Positions 35,376 to 47,900 of a stretch of DNA of 64,000 nt are shown here, piece after piece. A model generated the notes under the pieces. The model was not told the DNA's origin. It saw only the letters and a list, made by a program, of their open reading frames with translations, and did not search any database. The DNA lies in contig WARS01000110.1 of NCBI GenBank assembly GCA_008933995.1, forward strand, positions 2,232,001 through 2,296,000, in the 5' to 3' direction. The stretch comes from Datnioides undecimradiatus (taxonomy: Eukaryota; Chordata; Actinopteri; Lobotiformes; Datnioididae). The stretch's first letter is position 1; each line of letters starts with the position of its first letter. A program made the translations under genes and the position numbers.

Positions 35376-38300
35376 ATAGTTACTTAACATTTCAGTCACA
35401 CCAATTGATCTACCTATATTTCCTTCCCCAGAGCTATGCTGTTTGTATGGATAAGACCTGCAGCCAAGGAAAACTACCACAGTAAGTAGCCCAGAGAGGT
35501 TGCATCAGACTTTTTCTGTTAAACTAGAAGTCTTCAAGACAACTGTTATGGTGTGTGGGATACAGAATTTACCTTTATGTATGCTGGGACTCATTGGGTG
35601 GCGAGAAGTCACCACCAACCTTCTTTAACAAGTCAAGATTACGTGACAGAACTCTGACTAAATCTCTGACTACAGAAATGATAGGGTCTATTTGTTCAAG
35701 TAAACTTTTGATGTTCTTCTGAAATGAAAGCCTGCATTTATCAATCTGACATCTTAAATCGCCATCACTGTGTAAAGTGGATCTTTCTAGCCGAAATTAC
35801 TGTTATTGTTATTGGTTCTTACAGCTCAGCTTTTGAGCTGAAAAACAATCATTTCCCCTTAAATTGCAAAGACAAAAGCTAAATCGGTGAGTTTTATGTC
35901 CCTTTAAGGCATTCACGGGGTCAAAGCTGCTGTTGCCATTTCTCAAAGCAGATGAAAACAGCAAAGTGGATGCATCAGAAAAAAAAAAAAGTTTCTCTTT
36001 TTAATGTTTCATCCGCATGCACGCATATTTAAGTGTGAATGGAATAACGTGAACTGAATACACACAGCAGCAAAACACTTCAACTCAGACAAATCCAGTC
36101 TTGAAGGCATTCTAAAACAATCACCATTATTTATTTACAATATATTAAACTGTAATGCAAAATTTATAACAAGTGGTCAATTTGTTCAATAATGAAAATA
36201 AACATTAACTATTTTCAAAGCTAGCACGAATCATACACATATTTATATATAAATACTGTGTGCAGTCAGCAATATTATACCTGCTGTTTTGTTTTCTGCT
36301 TTTTTCTGTCAAAGCCAGACACTTTCATCAGTGTCAATAAGATCAAAACACACTTCCACACTTGTGTTGACTGCATAGAGAATAAAAATAAGGATGACAG
36401 TCTACAAAAAGAATGTATAATAGAATCACACCCAACTTCTCCCACAATGAAAGACATCCACAAATTTATTTCAGCCCCAAATGCCATGTCAAGCTCTTTT
36501 GGACTTTAAATGGCTTTAAAAAACACCTTAATGCTGCTCAGTAAATAACAAACAGGTAACCAAAGGGTGTGATGCAACACTTGGCAACAATGAAAATGCA
36601 GGTTTCTACTTGTTGTTTACATTTCACAGTATTGTTATAACAGGCTGTAGTGTGTCCAGTTAATGCAGTAACAGTTACGTACCCAATGAGGCTTTATAGT
36701 AGAAGGCTGGTGATATTCTACATCTTTATTTTCATCAAAATCCATGAATCCAGGGATAGCTCAATTAATTTCAATGGACACTGCATTCGGCTGATCTGCT
36801 TGAAGGGCTCACAATCAACTTTGGTGAAATTTGACACTTGATATTTGCGCCACTGGTCAATAGCAAATCATCTGGAGAGTGCTGAATATTGAGACTACAG
36901 AGAGCCAGATAGCCCAAAGCAGAAGATATCGGAGCATATCGGGTGACGGGTCTGTCACTTTTTATTAAAAAATTTGTGCTTCACAGAAAAACACTGTCAT
37001 TTTCAATCTGTAATGATGTGTTTTAAGGATAAACCGTCCGTGCAACTCTGATCTTTTGCATGCCCTGTTGTCTTATCTGTACTCTAAGCTAACAGTCTTT
37101 TCACACAAAACAGAGAAAATTGGTTAGTTACACTGAACACATCATGACGAAGAGTTATGGACAGCTAAGGCCTTTTTCTGTCTTTGTAAATAGTCAACTG
37201 ACATATTAGAGTAATAGTAATTGTAAACCACTTTTTAGGACAGGCTGTGTGTATTCAACTCTGATATGCACTGGTTCAAATGTATTTCTGACATTGGCTC
37301 ATTAGCTGTGTTCCATCTCTTTTTATATCTACTGTAGTTTTGTAACTGGAGTACAATAACTGTTGCACAAAGAGGAGGATATTGTGTCTAGCACCTGTGT
37401 GTTCCCAGTGCGTTATGAACTACAAGGCCAGCAATTTAGTAATTAATTTAAACAATATATATGCAATCTATCTTTTTCAAGATTTTTGTCTTCTAAATCT
37501 GAGATCTGATGACACCCGAGCCAGCTCCATTTGCTGAAGCAGACCAGGACACATGACTGAAAGCTCCGACAAACTTGTTAAATGGATCTATGGGCATAGA
37601 ATATTTTGTTCCCAAAGATCAAGGAAACACCCTGTGGGTTTTTCATCTTCTCATGTAATTTGATGACAATAAAATGTAGAACAACATCAGCTTTTTCCTT
37701 CAACATGCTGGTTGAGGACACCATCTGCTCAGTGGTTTTAGTAAGAAACCAACAAAATGACTCGTGCCCAAAGTCAAGTACATTCCCTTTGGAAAAGGAA
37801 AGCACATCAAATTTAAAACAAAACACAGACGGCATGAGAACAACAAGCACAAGGACAAAGCCAAAGTGTCTTCATCACTAGACAATTCTGGCAAGTACTT
37901 CAAATCAAGTTGAAAGATAAGACAAGGCATTTCAGAGAGGTAAGCTCAAAACTTGTGTAAATTAATTAGCATTTTGCTTGACAGCGGTCTTCTCAAAATC
38001 ATAAACAAACAATTTAAATGCTTTACTTTCTTGGTGGAGCAGTTAGTAGTGCAATCTTATTCTCTTCTTCCGCTGGAAGAGAGAAGAGATAGCTTACTAA
38101 CAAAAGCCAGATAAACTTTTGAGGAAAAAAGGCAAACAGATGATGATGAGAGCATCTACACTATACAGCGCAGCAGTTCATGAAACACAACAGCTGCAGA
38201 GAAGCCAGCTGTAGGGGAGTCCACTTAAATGAAATGGCACTTTTCCCAAAAAGGAAAGAAGGAGGAAAAAGGGCTGGGACATTTCCTAGTACTTAGCATC

Positions 38301-38685
38301 AGTTGGCAAGAAGTAAATCAGTGTGCACACATAATGGAACAAAGGGTGTTTTTTTGGCAATACAATGTAATATGGTAATACATATTATTGTGATGTACTA
38401 TATGTAAAGAAGAGTGACAAGGAGAGAGAAAGAAACTTATCATTGCAACCTCAAGTTCTTTGGCTCAGGTACAACCATGATGAAGAGAGTTAAACAGAAT
38501 GGGCGCTCAAGCCAAGCAATTACTGCCTTCATGCGACCAGCAGAGTGAAATTGTTGATAACGGAGCTGCTGTGTGAGCAGTGAGGTTAGACTGATGAGTG
38601 TCGAGTGAAAAAGACAATGTGGTTTCCCACAAAAAACCCTGCGAGGGTCTGGCATAGGAACAATTTAGGATTACCTACAGTGTTT

Positions 38686-38691
38686 TAATGT
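38686..38691 (-). terminator. Candidate polyadenylation signal (ATTAAA) for the short myo18a isoform
   Basis: On the minus strand ATTAAA lies about 140 bases after the stop codon at 38832. It is the nearest usable signal for the distal last exon. The call rests on the motif only. Confidence 0.4.
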
Positions 38692-38831
38692 CTGTGTTTT
38701 CCTGCAGGGTTGTGAGTCTTTAAGTGTACACTTGTGTTGGACTGACCACTTTTTGGGTCCGCATTGCATGCAAGACAAACTGCAGAGTTGAATGCGGGTG
38801 TGTTTCAGAGGGTGAATGCTGACAGCGACGA

Positions 38832-38997
38832 CTATGATGTGGTCTCATAAGGCCTGTCCTCGGCATCATCGTCTTTCATATGGCTGCCATATCTGTATCG
38901 AGAGTAGTAAGAACCTGGGGTCGCCCCGCCTTCTTTTTCTTCTTCCTCCTCCTCATCATCCGATCTCTCGAAGCAGTAGTGTCTTTGGCCGGGGGGG
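38832..38997 (-). CDS. myo18a: myo18a distal last exon: standard short acidic C-terminus
   Basis: On the minus strand, ACCCAG is followed by a C that completes a Ser codon begun by AG of the exon ending at 42902. It then reads [20 protein letters not shown], later [17 protein letters not shown], and ends ETTS-stop (stop at 38832-38834). With the upstream exon this gives SLKSSSPPG, against human SLKSSSPTS, and RSDDE is also shared with human RSDDEHD. Length, phase and sequence all agree with the common mammalian C-terminus. The minus-strand frame was too short to appear as a long open frame and was found by splice logic. Confidence 0.9.
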
Positions 38998-41900
38998 CTG
39001 GGTGTAGGGAAAAAACAAATAGACGCTGATGTTTATATCAAAAAAAGTGAGCACAGAAGAATTTGGTGTCAACGAGAGCTCAAAGCAAGTAAAAACATCG
39101 CAGAAATAAAAATGGCAGGGGAAAAAAAAAGGTAGAAATTATCATCATCCTTTTGACATGTATATGTTCCGTTTACAGTACAGTTTCATTTCGCAGTGAG
39201 GTTAGGTTTCTGCTAGCATCTAGTGGGCGCATAATAATCTCATGCAATGTAGTATCACACTAGTGTGAAAAATGGATATGAAGTACTAAAATACTGAACC
39301 TGTGCCATTTAAATTAGCGCTTCATTGTGAGAATCTGACACGTTTTAGTGACATACAATTCCGTCTAAAAATGGTAAAGTTGTGGATTGAATTGTGACAA
39401 AGAACAAAATAAGAAGCCTACAGAAAATATAATAACATGTTTCGAGTCACTTTCAACATCATCTCAAATAATCCTGAACGAACTCTGACACAAGGACAAT
39501 CCAATACCTATCATCAGTTTTATTATCTACATCATCTTTTTCACATTATTTATTATACAAACTGCTTGGTGCTTAAATATTGCAAACTGGGGGTTAATTA
39601 CTGTCAACTGGCCATCTCAAATGAATTTGCTAGCTGGTGTAAATCAATGCTTGGGGTCTAACTATGCCTGGAATTACGGGACTGGGAGGAAAAATGCATT
39701 GTGGCCTGTCTAAATTAACTCGCGTTATTTTTATCTCTCAGGGAATACAATTCAATATGACATATTATGGTCAAATAAATGCTAACTTAACATCAACGTC
39801 AAGAATACCATCTACTGACTACTCTTTCTGCTGTGATAAAATTCATCATATTCTTCTGCTCCCAGAGGATGCTTGACGAAAGCCTTACAGTATGAAACTA
39901 ATGACAAGTCAGACAGAAAGTGTGGTCACTTACGTTCGCTTGAAAGTGAGAATGTGTGGTGTTAACAATCAAAATTTTTTAGCATTCTTAAAAAAACCAC
40001 ATCACCAAAAATGCAACACACATGTTAGAAGTCAAGTCAAAATCAGACTGAATGGAGAACTCTTGAAGTGCTGATTAATAATAGCAAAAATGCTTTGATT
40101 AGTCAGGTGACATCATGCTTCCAGAACACTCTTCATGGTCAGTCTGTATCAGGCAACCACCTACTGCTTGCCTCAGTCACTGTCTGGCCGATACAGGTAC
40201 TTCATCATCAGGCTGTCCACCTTCTTCTTCCTCTTCTTATCGTCCTTTTTGTTCAGGGGCTGGCTCTCGCTCTGTGGCCTAGCTTCCAGCTCTCCTTCTT
40301 GACTGGACACAGTTCGAACTGGAGCCCTCTTCACACTGCTGGAGCTTCGGTAGGAAATGGTTGAGGCACCAGAGCTTGACTCTGACCCAGAGTCAGACTC
40401 AGAATCTGAAGACGAAGAAGATGAGGAAGAAGAAGATGAGTCCTCCCTCTTCTTGGACTTTTTCTTGGACTTCTTGGACCTCCTCTTGGAGCTGCTCCTG
40501 TGGCGATGGTCATCAGAGGAGCTGTCAGAATCAGAGCTGTGGCTTCGCTTCTTTTTCTTGCTCTTGCCTTTGCTTTTGCTGCGATGGCGACTGCTGGAGC
40601 TGCTGGCACTGCGGGACGGTCTCAAGCAGTCCACAGCAGATGCAGAGCGTCTAAGACCACTGGCAGGGCGAGTACTGTCATGGTCATGAACACCTTTGCT
40701 GTTGTCTTCATCATCCTTGGATTTTTCGTCTTCACCCTCAGAGTCTTCCAAACTTCTGCGCTTAAATTTGATAGGTTTGAAACTCAGCACCTCATTGATT
40801 GCTTTCTCTAGGTCAGGGTCGAGGTAGTTGCGATGACTGACTGTTTTGATATCCAAGTTATCGACTGGGTCATTATCAGCAGCTGAGGATCTGGCTTGTG
40901 GTGGTGGCATAGAGATACTGCGTCCAGTAGACGAGTGTGGACTGTGTGCAGACCTCTCGGTGAAGGCCATACTTCGAGTATCATCAATATCAACGTCAAA
41001 CTCACTCAGACGGCAGCTGCGCGCAAGCGACATATGGGAATCAGCCCGGCTAACACTTCCAGGACTGCGACCGCCAGACCGTCTGCTAAAGCAAGGGCTA
41101 CTGGGACTGCTGCGATATAGTGATCGCCCACCTCTGCCCTCATCGAAGCGTGAGAGGCACTGGCGGCGTCCAAGTGGACTTGATGGACCTAAGCTGATGG
41201 TAGACTTGGCATCATTCTCTGGGCTTAACCCAAGACGTGTAGAGGCCCGACTTGGTGCAGCAAATGAAATGGTTGATTCATTGTCAAAGTCACCCCAGCG
41301 ACTGTCCATGCCTTTCCTGGCTCTGCTATTTGCCTCAGAATAGGTCTGGGATATGACTGATTCTCTGCCATTCATGTCATCCCCTGCCTGAGACTTCCTC
41401 CTGGAACTCACTGAGTAGGTGTGTTCTTTAAGATCTGAAGTTTTGGGTTTTGCCTTATGTAAAGACAGAGTGTCTTCTGGCTCAGCACTCTCCTTGAGAG
41501 CACTAAAGAGGGCATCCCCTTTGCCACCAATTGAGTCAAGGTTGGATCGTTTTCTGTAGCTGAGGGAGCTCATCACTGACATTGGCCTGCTTGACTCTAC
41601 CTCTTTGCCCTCTTTATTTATCTCCTTCCATTCCTTACCCTCCTTCCACTCTTTCCCTTCCTTTGCGTCTACATTTAAAGCACATCTAGAAAGAAACAGT
41701 GGGAAAAATGAAGGAATGAAGACAGTGGGAGAGAGAAGGAGAAAGATGAGATTTTGGGTCAAGTGGAGGTGAGTGACGGAAAATGAGAAACAAATCAATC
41801 AAACTTAAAATCACAAAACAAAAATGTGATGAGAAATGTATGAACTGAAATTAAACACAATGAAAGTACAATGATAAGATTGACATATTTATGGGAGTGC

Positions 41901-44900
41901 AACAGGAGACATTTGATAAGGGACTTAAATGGGCTTTAGCTGAACTGAAATATCAAGACAGACACCAACATCAGTTCACTGCTAACATCAAAAATGAAGA
42001 CCACAGTAATGAGAAAATCCCAACTTCTATTCTGTTGGAAAATGCTTACATTTCCTTTCAAATTCCCAAATTACTTTTGACCGTAGTTGTTTTAAGTTAT
42101 TGAAAGTTGTGTCAAGATAGACTTGACTTTGCGTAAGCAATAGCAATAAGCATATAAGCGACTGGATTAGGATTCATAATGTTTTTGAACCTAGGTCACA
42201 GCATCTAACTGCTACTGCAGAAAACGGACAAGATTTGCTTAAAGAAAAGAAAAGGAAGAATATTTCCTACACCAGTTGTTAAGTAATGTTTATATAAAAC
42301 TGACATTTAGAGCTGAGGTTTAGGGTAACCTCAACTATTGTGTGTTTGTCTCTATGTGTGTGTATTATACCAATATGTATACATATACAAATACATTCAC
42401 TTGAACTTGGAAACTAAACTCCTGCAAGGCTGGATAGCTTGGTAAATCAGTCAGTGTGTGTTTATGGGAACATGCTGCCAAGAAATGATTTAAAAACTCA
42501 AAAAGTTTATAAAAGTTGGGAGTGGCTCAGCTGGGGGAGGTAAGTTAAATCTTCTGGTAAGGAGACAAATCTGGGACGATCTAAGCTGTCAGCTTACAGA
42601 CACATTCATTTATCTCAGCCCACAGCTCAGGTAGACTATGCCAGCTGGCCACTGGGCATGTGGATAAATCTACCGTGCAGGTGGAATGTCCCCTATTAAC
42701 CAAGCAGGTGACAATAAAGACAAAGTAGCTTGAACATGCTTTAAAGAAATAGCAGCCCCTTGATTTCAGCTTAGAAGTCTGCTAACCTTTATTTCCTTCG
42801 GGTCGGATCATCTAAACCAGACAGCCCAAAAGCAGTGAAATGTAAGATTGCTTACTAACTGCTGCTGAAGTCATAGTAACAGCAGCTGCCTTTGTACTGA
42901 CCTGGAGCTCTTGAGGCTGCCATCATCTGAGAGGTTCTTGGTGGAACCTTTGCTTTTGGACAACCAGGACTTCACTCCATCCACACGATCCTCCAACTCA
43001 GAATCTGTGTCTGAATCACCCTGACTGGTGAGACAGAGACAGGAAAAGAAATCAGGGGAAGCAAAGGGGACAGATTGCAAAGGAGGTTATGAATAGAGAA
43101 ACAAGAGAAGATGCAAGATATAGCCACTCAGAAAGGAGAGAATTCGGTCAAAGAAATGTTATTGTGAAAGGAGAATCAACACTGGTAGAAATGTTCCTGT
43201 AAATCGCTGTAGCTATGGAACCAGAAAATGAAGAACAAGCTTTAAGTGTTAGCGCGGATGCAAAGAGGGATTTTGGCACATATTCTGGATGATAGTCAGC
43301 ACGTGCAGTCAGCTCAAAGTGCCCCAGTAAACACACAAACATGCCTGCAAGAGGTTGTACACAGCAACTCCTCACTGTTGTCACTGTTAGATGAGTGCTA
43401 TCACGGTCCAGCAGTTAGCTGGCACTGAGGAATCCAACAAACATTTTACCTTTACTATTCCAAAGCAACATCAGAGCTCAAGTAGCACTGCGGTATGAAT
43501 AAAACCCGAACATCCAGCTTACATTTCACCACGTTTTTTGGAGTTGTAGCCATTACTCCAGGCAACAGTGAAAATGTACTGCTGACATCTGCGAAAGATG
43601 TAACTCTGCTAGACACAGTTTGACATTGCAAATCAATCACCACTCAAGCTGGCTGATTTTTAAATTCAAAACTCATCTGTATATAAAATACTTTTGAAAG
43701 TGATAAAAAGGTAGGTCATGTCTGTCAAAAAAGGGGTTTTGCTGATTTCATGCAACTGATAATACGTTGAACACCTGCCAGGTTGTCTGACCACTCATGT
43801 TACTATAATGTGAAATGTTTTTATTGACAGGTCATTATTAATTAAAGATTTTGTTGTCCATATTTCAATTTGGCAATCAGAAATTTCTTCACAAAATGAG
43901 GTATAATGGTGCAGTGGGTGTATGGTGATACTGTTCTAGGGGTGTTATCATTGTGGCTTGTTTGCTGAAATGCACTGGTATGCAAAGTAAATAAAATGGT
44001 AGACTGAGGTCATGGAAATGACTTTTTTGTGTGTTAAACTCGAGTAAAGCAATCAATTCAACTCAAGGGAAATGCACCTACATTACAATGGACGTTATGG
44101 ACTATTTTCCTATGCATGTGGCAAATTGAAATGCTTACTTGTTGTTTTTAGATGTATGAATACAAGATGGCACATGCTAAAGAAATCATGAATTTACTTT
44201 GAACTGCAGAGTTTAAGAAAATGCCAGATTTATCTTTCACCTGGTAATTATTTTTTTCATTAGACCTACACATAGACACACACACAGACAGACAAACACA
44301 TGCAGTCTAATGCAGACACTTATAATTTTTGTTCTTGACAGAATGATTTGGTACACAGCTGGGCACTGCACTGCTTTTCCTCTCAATTATCATTACACTT
44401 TCACAAACCACTGCGAGCCATGGAGTAAAATAGAGGGCTTGTCATAAAATTTGACACGGATGAAAAGAGCGCAACACTCATTAAGTGCCGTCAAAGCCCA
44501 GTGCTTGTGTGGTGCTGTGAAATTAAGTTGTTACAGCTTAATAGTCCTACAGAGACATCAGAGGGGTGGCTCAACATCTCTGCATCTGTTTCAGACAGCC
44601 TCCCATCTTGTTGAGGTAGACAGAGAAAATATTCTTGTCTTGGGCACACAGAGCTCTGAAAGATGCAGTACCACCTATAATTAAAATCATTAGCAGTCAG
44701 AGACAAAGGCTCCCTGGTTTTCAAAGGGGAGAATTCAAATAATTGTCTGCCCTGTGAGATCCAAATGCAGAGCCTACTAGCTTCTATGGAATACAATAAC
44801 CTTGGATGGCCATGCTGGGTCTGTATTCATGCCAAAAATGAGGAGGGAGGGATGAGAATAAGGACAGAGGCGATGGACTCTTAAGCTGTAATTAGCTTTG

Positions 44901-47900
44901 CAGAACATGCCTTGACTATTAGACAATCTAGGGATTTGCTGCTGCCTACTGCTTTTGTGACAGAGCAGCAAAGTGTCTTTGTATTTAGCATTGTGGACAC
45001 ATAGTGAGTGAGAGACTGCTCCGACGTCAGGTAGCAGACCCTAAACTCCAGACGTTTCCTTACCTGACCCTTTTTTAGAGTTAGAGCTTTGCAAGGATTT
45101 GTGTGTTTGTGTGTGTGTGTGTCTAGTTGTGGTGAGTCAACTCTTACCTACAGCCCTCTTAAATTAGTCTTTTAACCTTTGTCTTCACTGCCAACATTCA
45201 ATTTAAATAACTCCTGCCTTGTGAAAATGGGAAAATGGAAATGGGGAAATTAAGTTTCCACTTACTCTGTGGAAGTAACCTTAGTCACACTGCTGAGTTT
45301 CCCACAACCAGCAACACTGTTTGAAAGCAGTACTAAAATGATAATTTAGCTTGTGGAACAGCGACACTTTCTCCTTGAAATGGTCCTGTAAAATACATTT
45401 TAGAGGAGACATAATTGCCTAATTGTCTTTATTATGTTGCAGACATTACGGATAGTTATAGGAAAGGACATAGGGAAGACTTTACATCTTGCATCTTGCA
45501 TGTGGTTAGGCCACTCAACACTTTCCCTTAAAATGACCCCAAAACCATCTCCACCAGCAGATACTGCAGCAAAATAAATGAAATATTTTGACCAGATGCA
45601 AACTTGAGGCACAACTCCAGTCCTTAAGCTACTTTATCTAGAAATTGTATGTAATTACAATTTTGTTTGAAAATGAGATTGTATACTGGTGCAGTCTCGA
45701 CAAAGCATTGCTTTCATCATGTTAGTCTCATAGTTATGTTTTTATTAAATTAATCCTAATCTTTCTGCTGCAACATTTTGATTTTTATTATTCTTCAAGA
45801 CTTTCTTATCTGTATACAATTTCATGATTTAGCCTGAGCACATAGAGGGACCTCTCAGGTCTATAGCTAACACCACAATGGTGGGCACTATGTAATTGAG
45901 TGCTTCACACATGGTGTCAACCACAATTTATGTCCTTGACCACCAACCATTAGTTAAGCCCTGCCGAAAGCCTTGGGGAAGCAAACAAACACTGTGCTGA
46001 GGAGACATTAATTGTCTGTGACATTCTGCCGCCATTGGTTGTACATCTCTGTTACACACTATTACATTCATCATTAGCTTCTATGGATCCTCCTGCTCTG
46101 CTCAGCTTTGCTTCACTGTGTCCCTGGGTCTTATAGACGGCTATGTTTATGCCTCAGATTCTGAAACTGTCAACCTAGTGCAGTCTCTTTGGCTTTGGAG
46201 CACAAACAGGCATATGCATCTATTCTAAGACCACCAGGAAACATACGCTTGGAAAACTCCTGTCATCCTCAGGGTCACATGATAAGGTAACATTGTTATC
46301 CTGTCTCATCGTCATTCATTTATCAAGGTTCGGATCATGGGATCAGCAGTCCTAGTCCGGACAATCCTCTTCCCAGCCACTTCCGCTAATTTCTCCAGGA
46401 GCCAAGGCATTCCCCAGCCCAGCTTGTGGTCATAGGGGAGCAATGTAGGCTTCCTGGTCTCTACATAGAAATTTGAACAGAACCAAAACCAAATGGCAGG
46501 CCGGGAGTCTGACTTAATGCTGGCAATACAAACTAAACTTCACATCCAAACCTACAGATATTGAATGACCCATAGGAAGAATTTTCCAGATCCACAAAGG
46601 ACATGTACACTGGTTGGGAAAACTTTTATGTCCATTCCAGCACCCTCATGAGGGCAGAGAGCTTATCCTGTGTTCCATGTCCAGAATGAAAATCACATTG
46701 TTCCTCTTGAATCCGAGGTTCAAACTCCTCTCCAGCACCCTGGCAAAGACCTTGATAAGAAGGCTGAGGAGTGTGATACCCCTGTTTTTGGAACACACCT
46801 TCTAGTCCCCCTTCTTGGAAAGGGGAACCACCACCTCAGTCTGCAACTCCAGAGGTCCACGCGGTGTTGCAGAGGCGTGTCAGGAAAGACAGCCCCACAA
46901 TATCCAAAGCCAAGAGGAACTTAAGGCAAACATTTTGGTAGAACTGGTCCTGAGGAAAAAAGCCCATTACAGCACCTAGATTCTAAATGGACAAATATCT
47001 AATTTAAAAGTAAACTTGGGTAAGTAAGCTATTTATTCTGCTAGAGAAGCATAGTTGGAATTGTAGAACACCCTACTATTAAATATTAAATTGGAAAAAA
47101 CAAAAAGGAGTCTCAGAAGTGACAGATTATTTATGCCATTAATAGTGTGTTTTGATGTAATTTGGTGTTTAGTGTACCTAATTAACTAGTTACTGTATCT
47201 TGCCTAATATCGAAAAAAGTCAATAAAGAACATTTAGGGAAGTCAAAATTCTAAAGGCATTAGAAGCCTTTTCAGTTAGTTAAGATAAATTCCTTTAATA
47301 ATCCACACCAGGGAAAATTCCAGGGACGCTGGGGAAACTCCAGTGAAACTAGTTACTAGTTAAACCAGTTAACTAGCTGCAGCTCAGGTTATAAAACTAA
47401 ATGAACCATACAGATAGTATTAATGTATATATACTGTATAATATACTGCATGCTATCCAAAAAGCACAGTATAAACTGTTGCAGCCATATCTAAAGCATT
47501 TCAGCTGGCAAGCTAATGCTTACAGTATTGGGTGTCTTAAGCTGATTACAAGTTCACAGAGCTTCCTTCCTTCTTACTCAACATTATCTTCCATTAGCTG
47601 CAATGTTAATTGATGAAATACTTAATTGAAGTGAATAAGCTACATAGATGAAAAGCCTTGTGCTTAGTGTATCGACCTTGGGCTAAACAGTATCTGTCCA
47701 TGTTTGTATATCAGAAGACAATAGCAAAAATGTTGGTTAGTTTAAAATCTATGCTTCTATAATTAAGTGACTGGCCATTAAAACAACAACAAAAAAGAAT
47801 AATGGCTGAATTGTAAACTTGTTAAATTGCATCTTTATACAAGTGGAATTATACTATATTAATATTACTACATTGAAACCTATAGCTACATCATTTAAAT

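Larger units (their letters stand above)
32986..38685. other. Intergenic DNA and distal 3' flank of myo18a
   Basis: No supported gene. It contains an 11-bp tandem repeat (34889-34932) and a possible fragment of a teleost repeat at 35295-35375 (TGATTAGCTCTAAACACAAAG). There are further minus-strand AATAAA motifs at 36725-36730 and 36961-36966, which could serve long myo18a 3' UTRs. Confidence 0.6.

Noticed and set aside
40357-40689. Acidic 110-codon + strand open frame ([18 protein letters not shown])
   Set aside because: It is the antisense shadow of the Ser/Arg-rich myo18a exon. Long runs of Ser/Lys/Arg codons leave stop-free frames on the other strand.
43020-43020. Alternative exon start four bases downstream of 43024
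   Set aside because: It would break the phase with the 49085 donor and the match in length to human NKLEGDSD.
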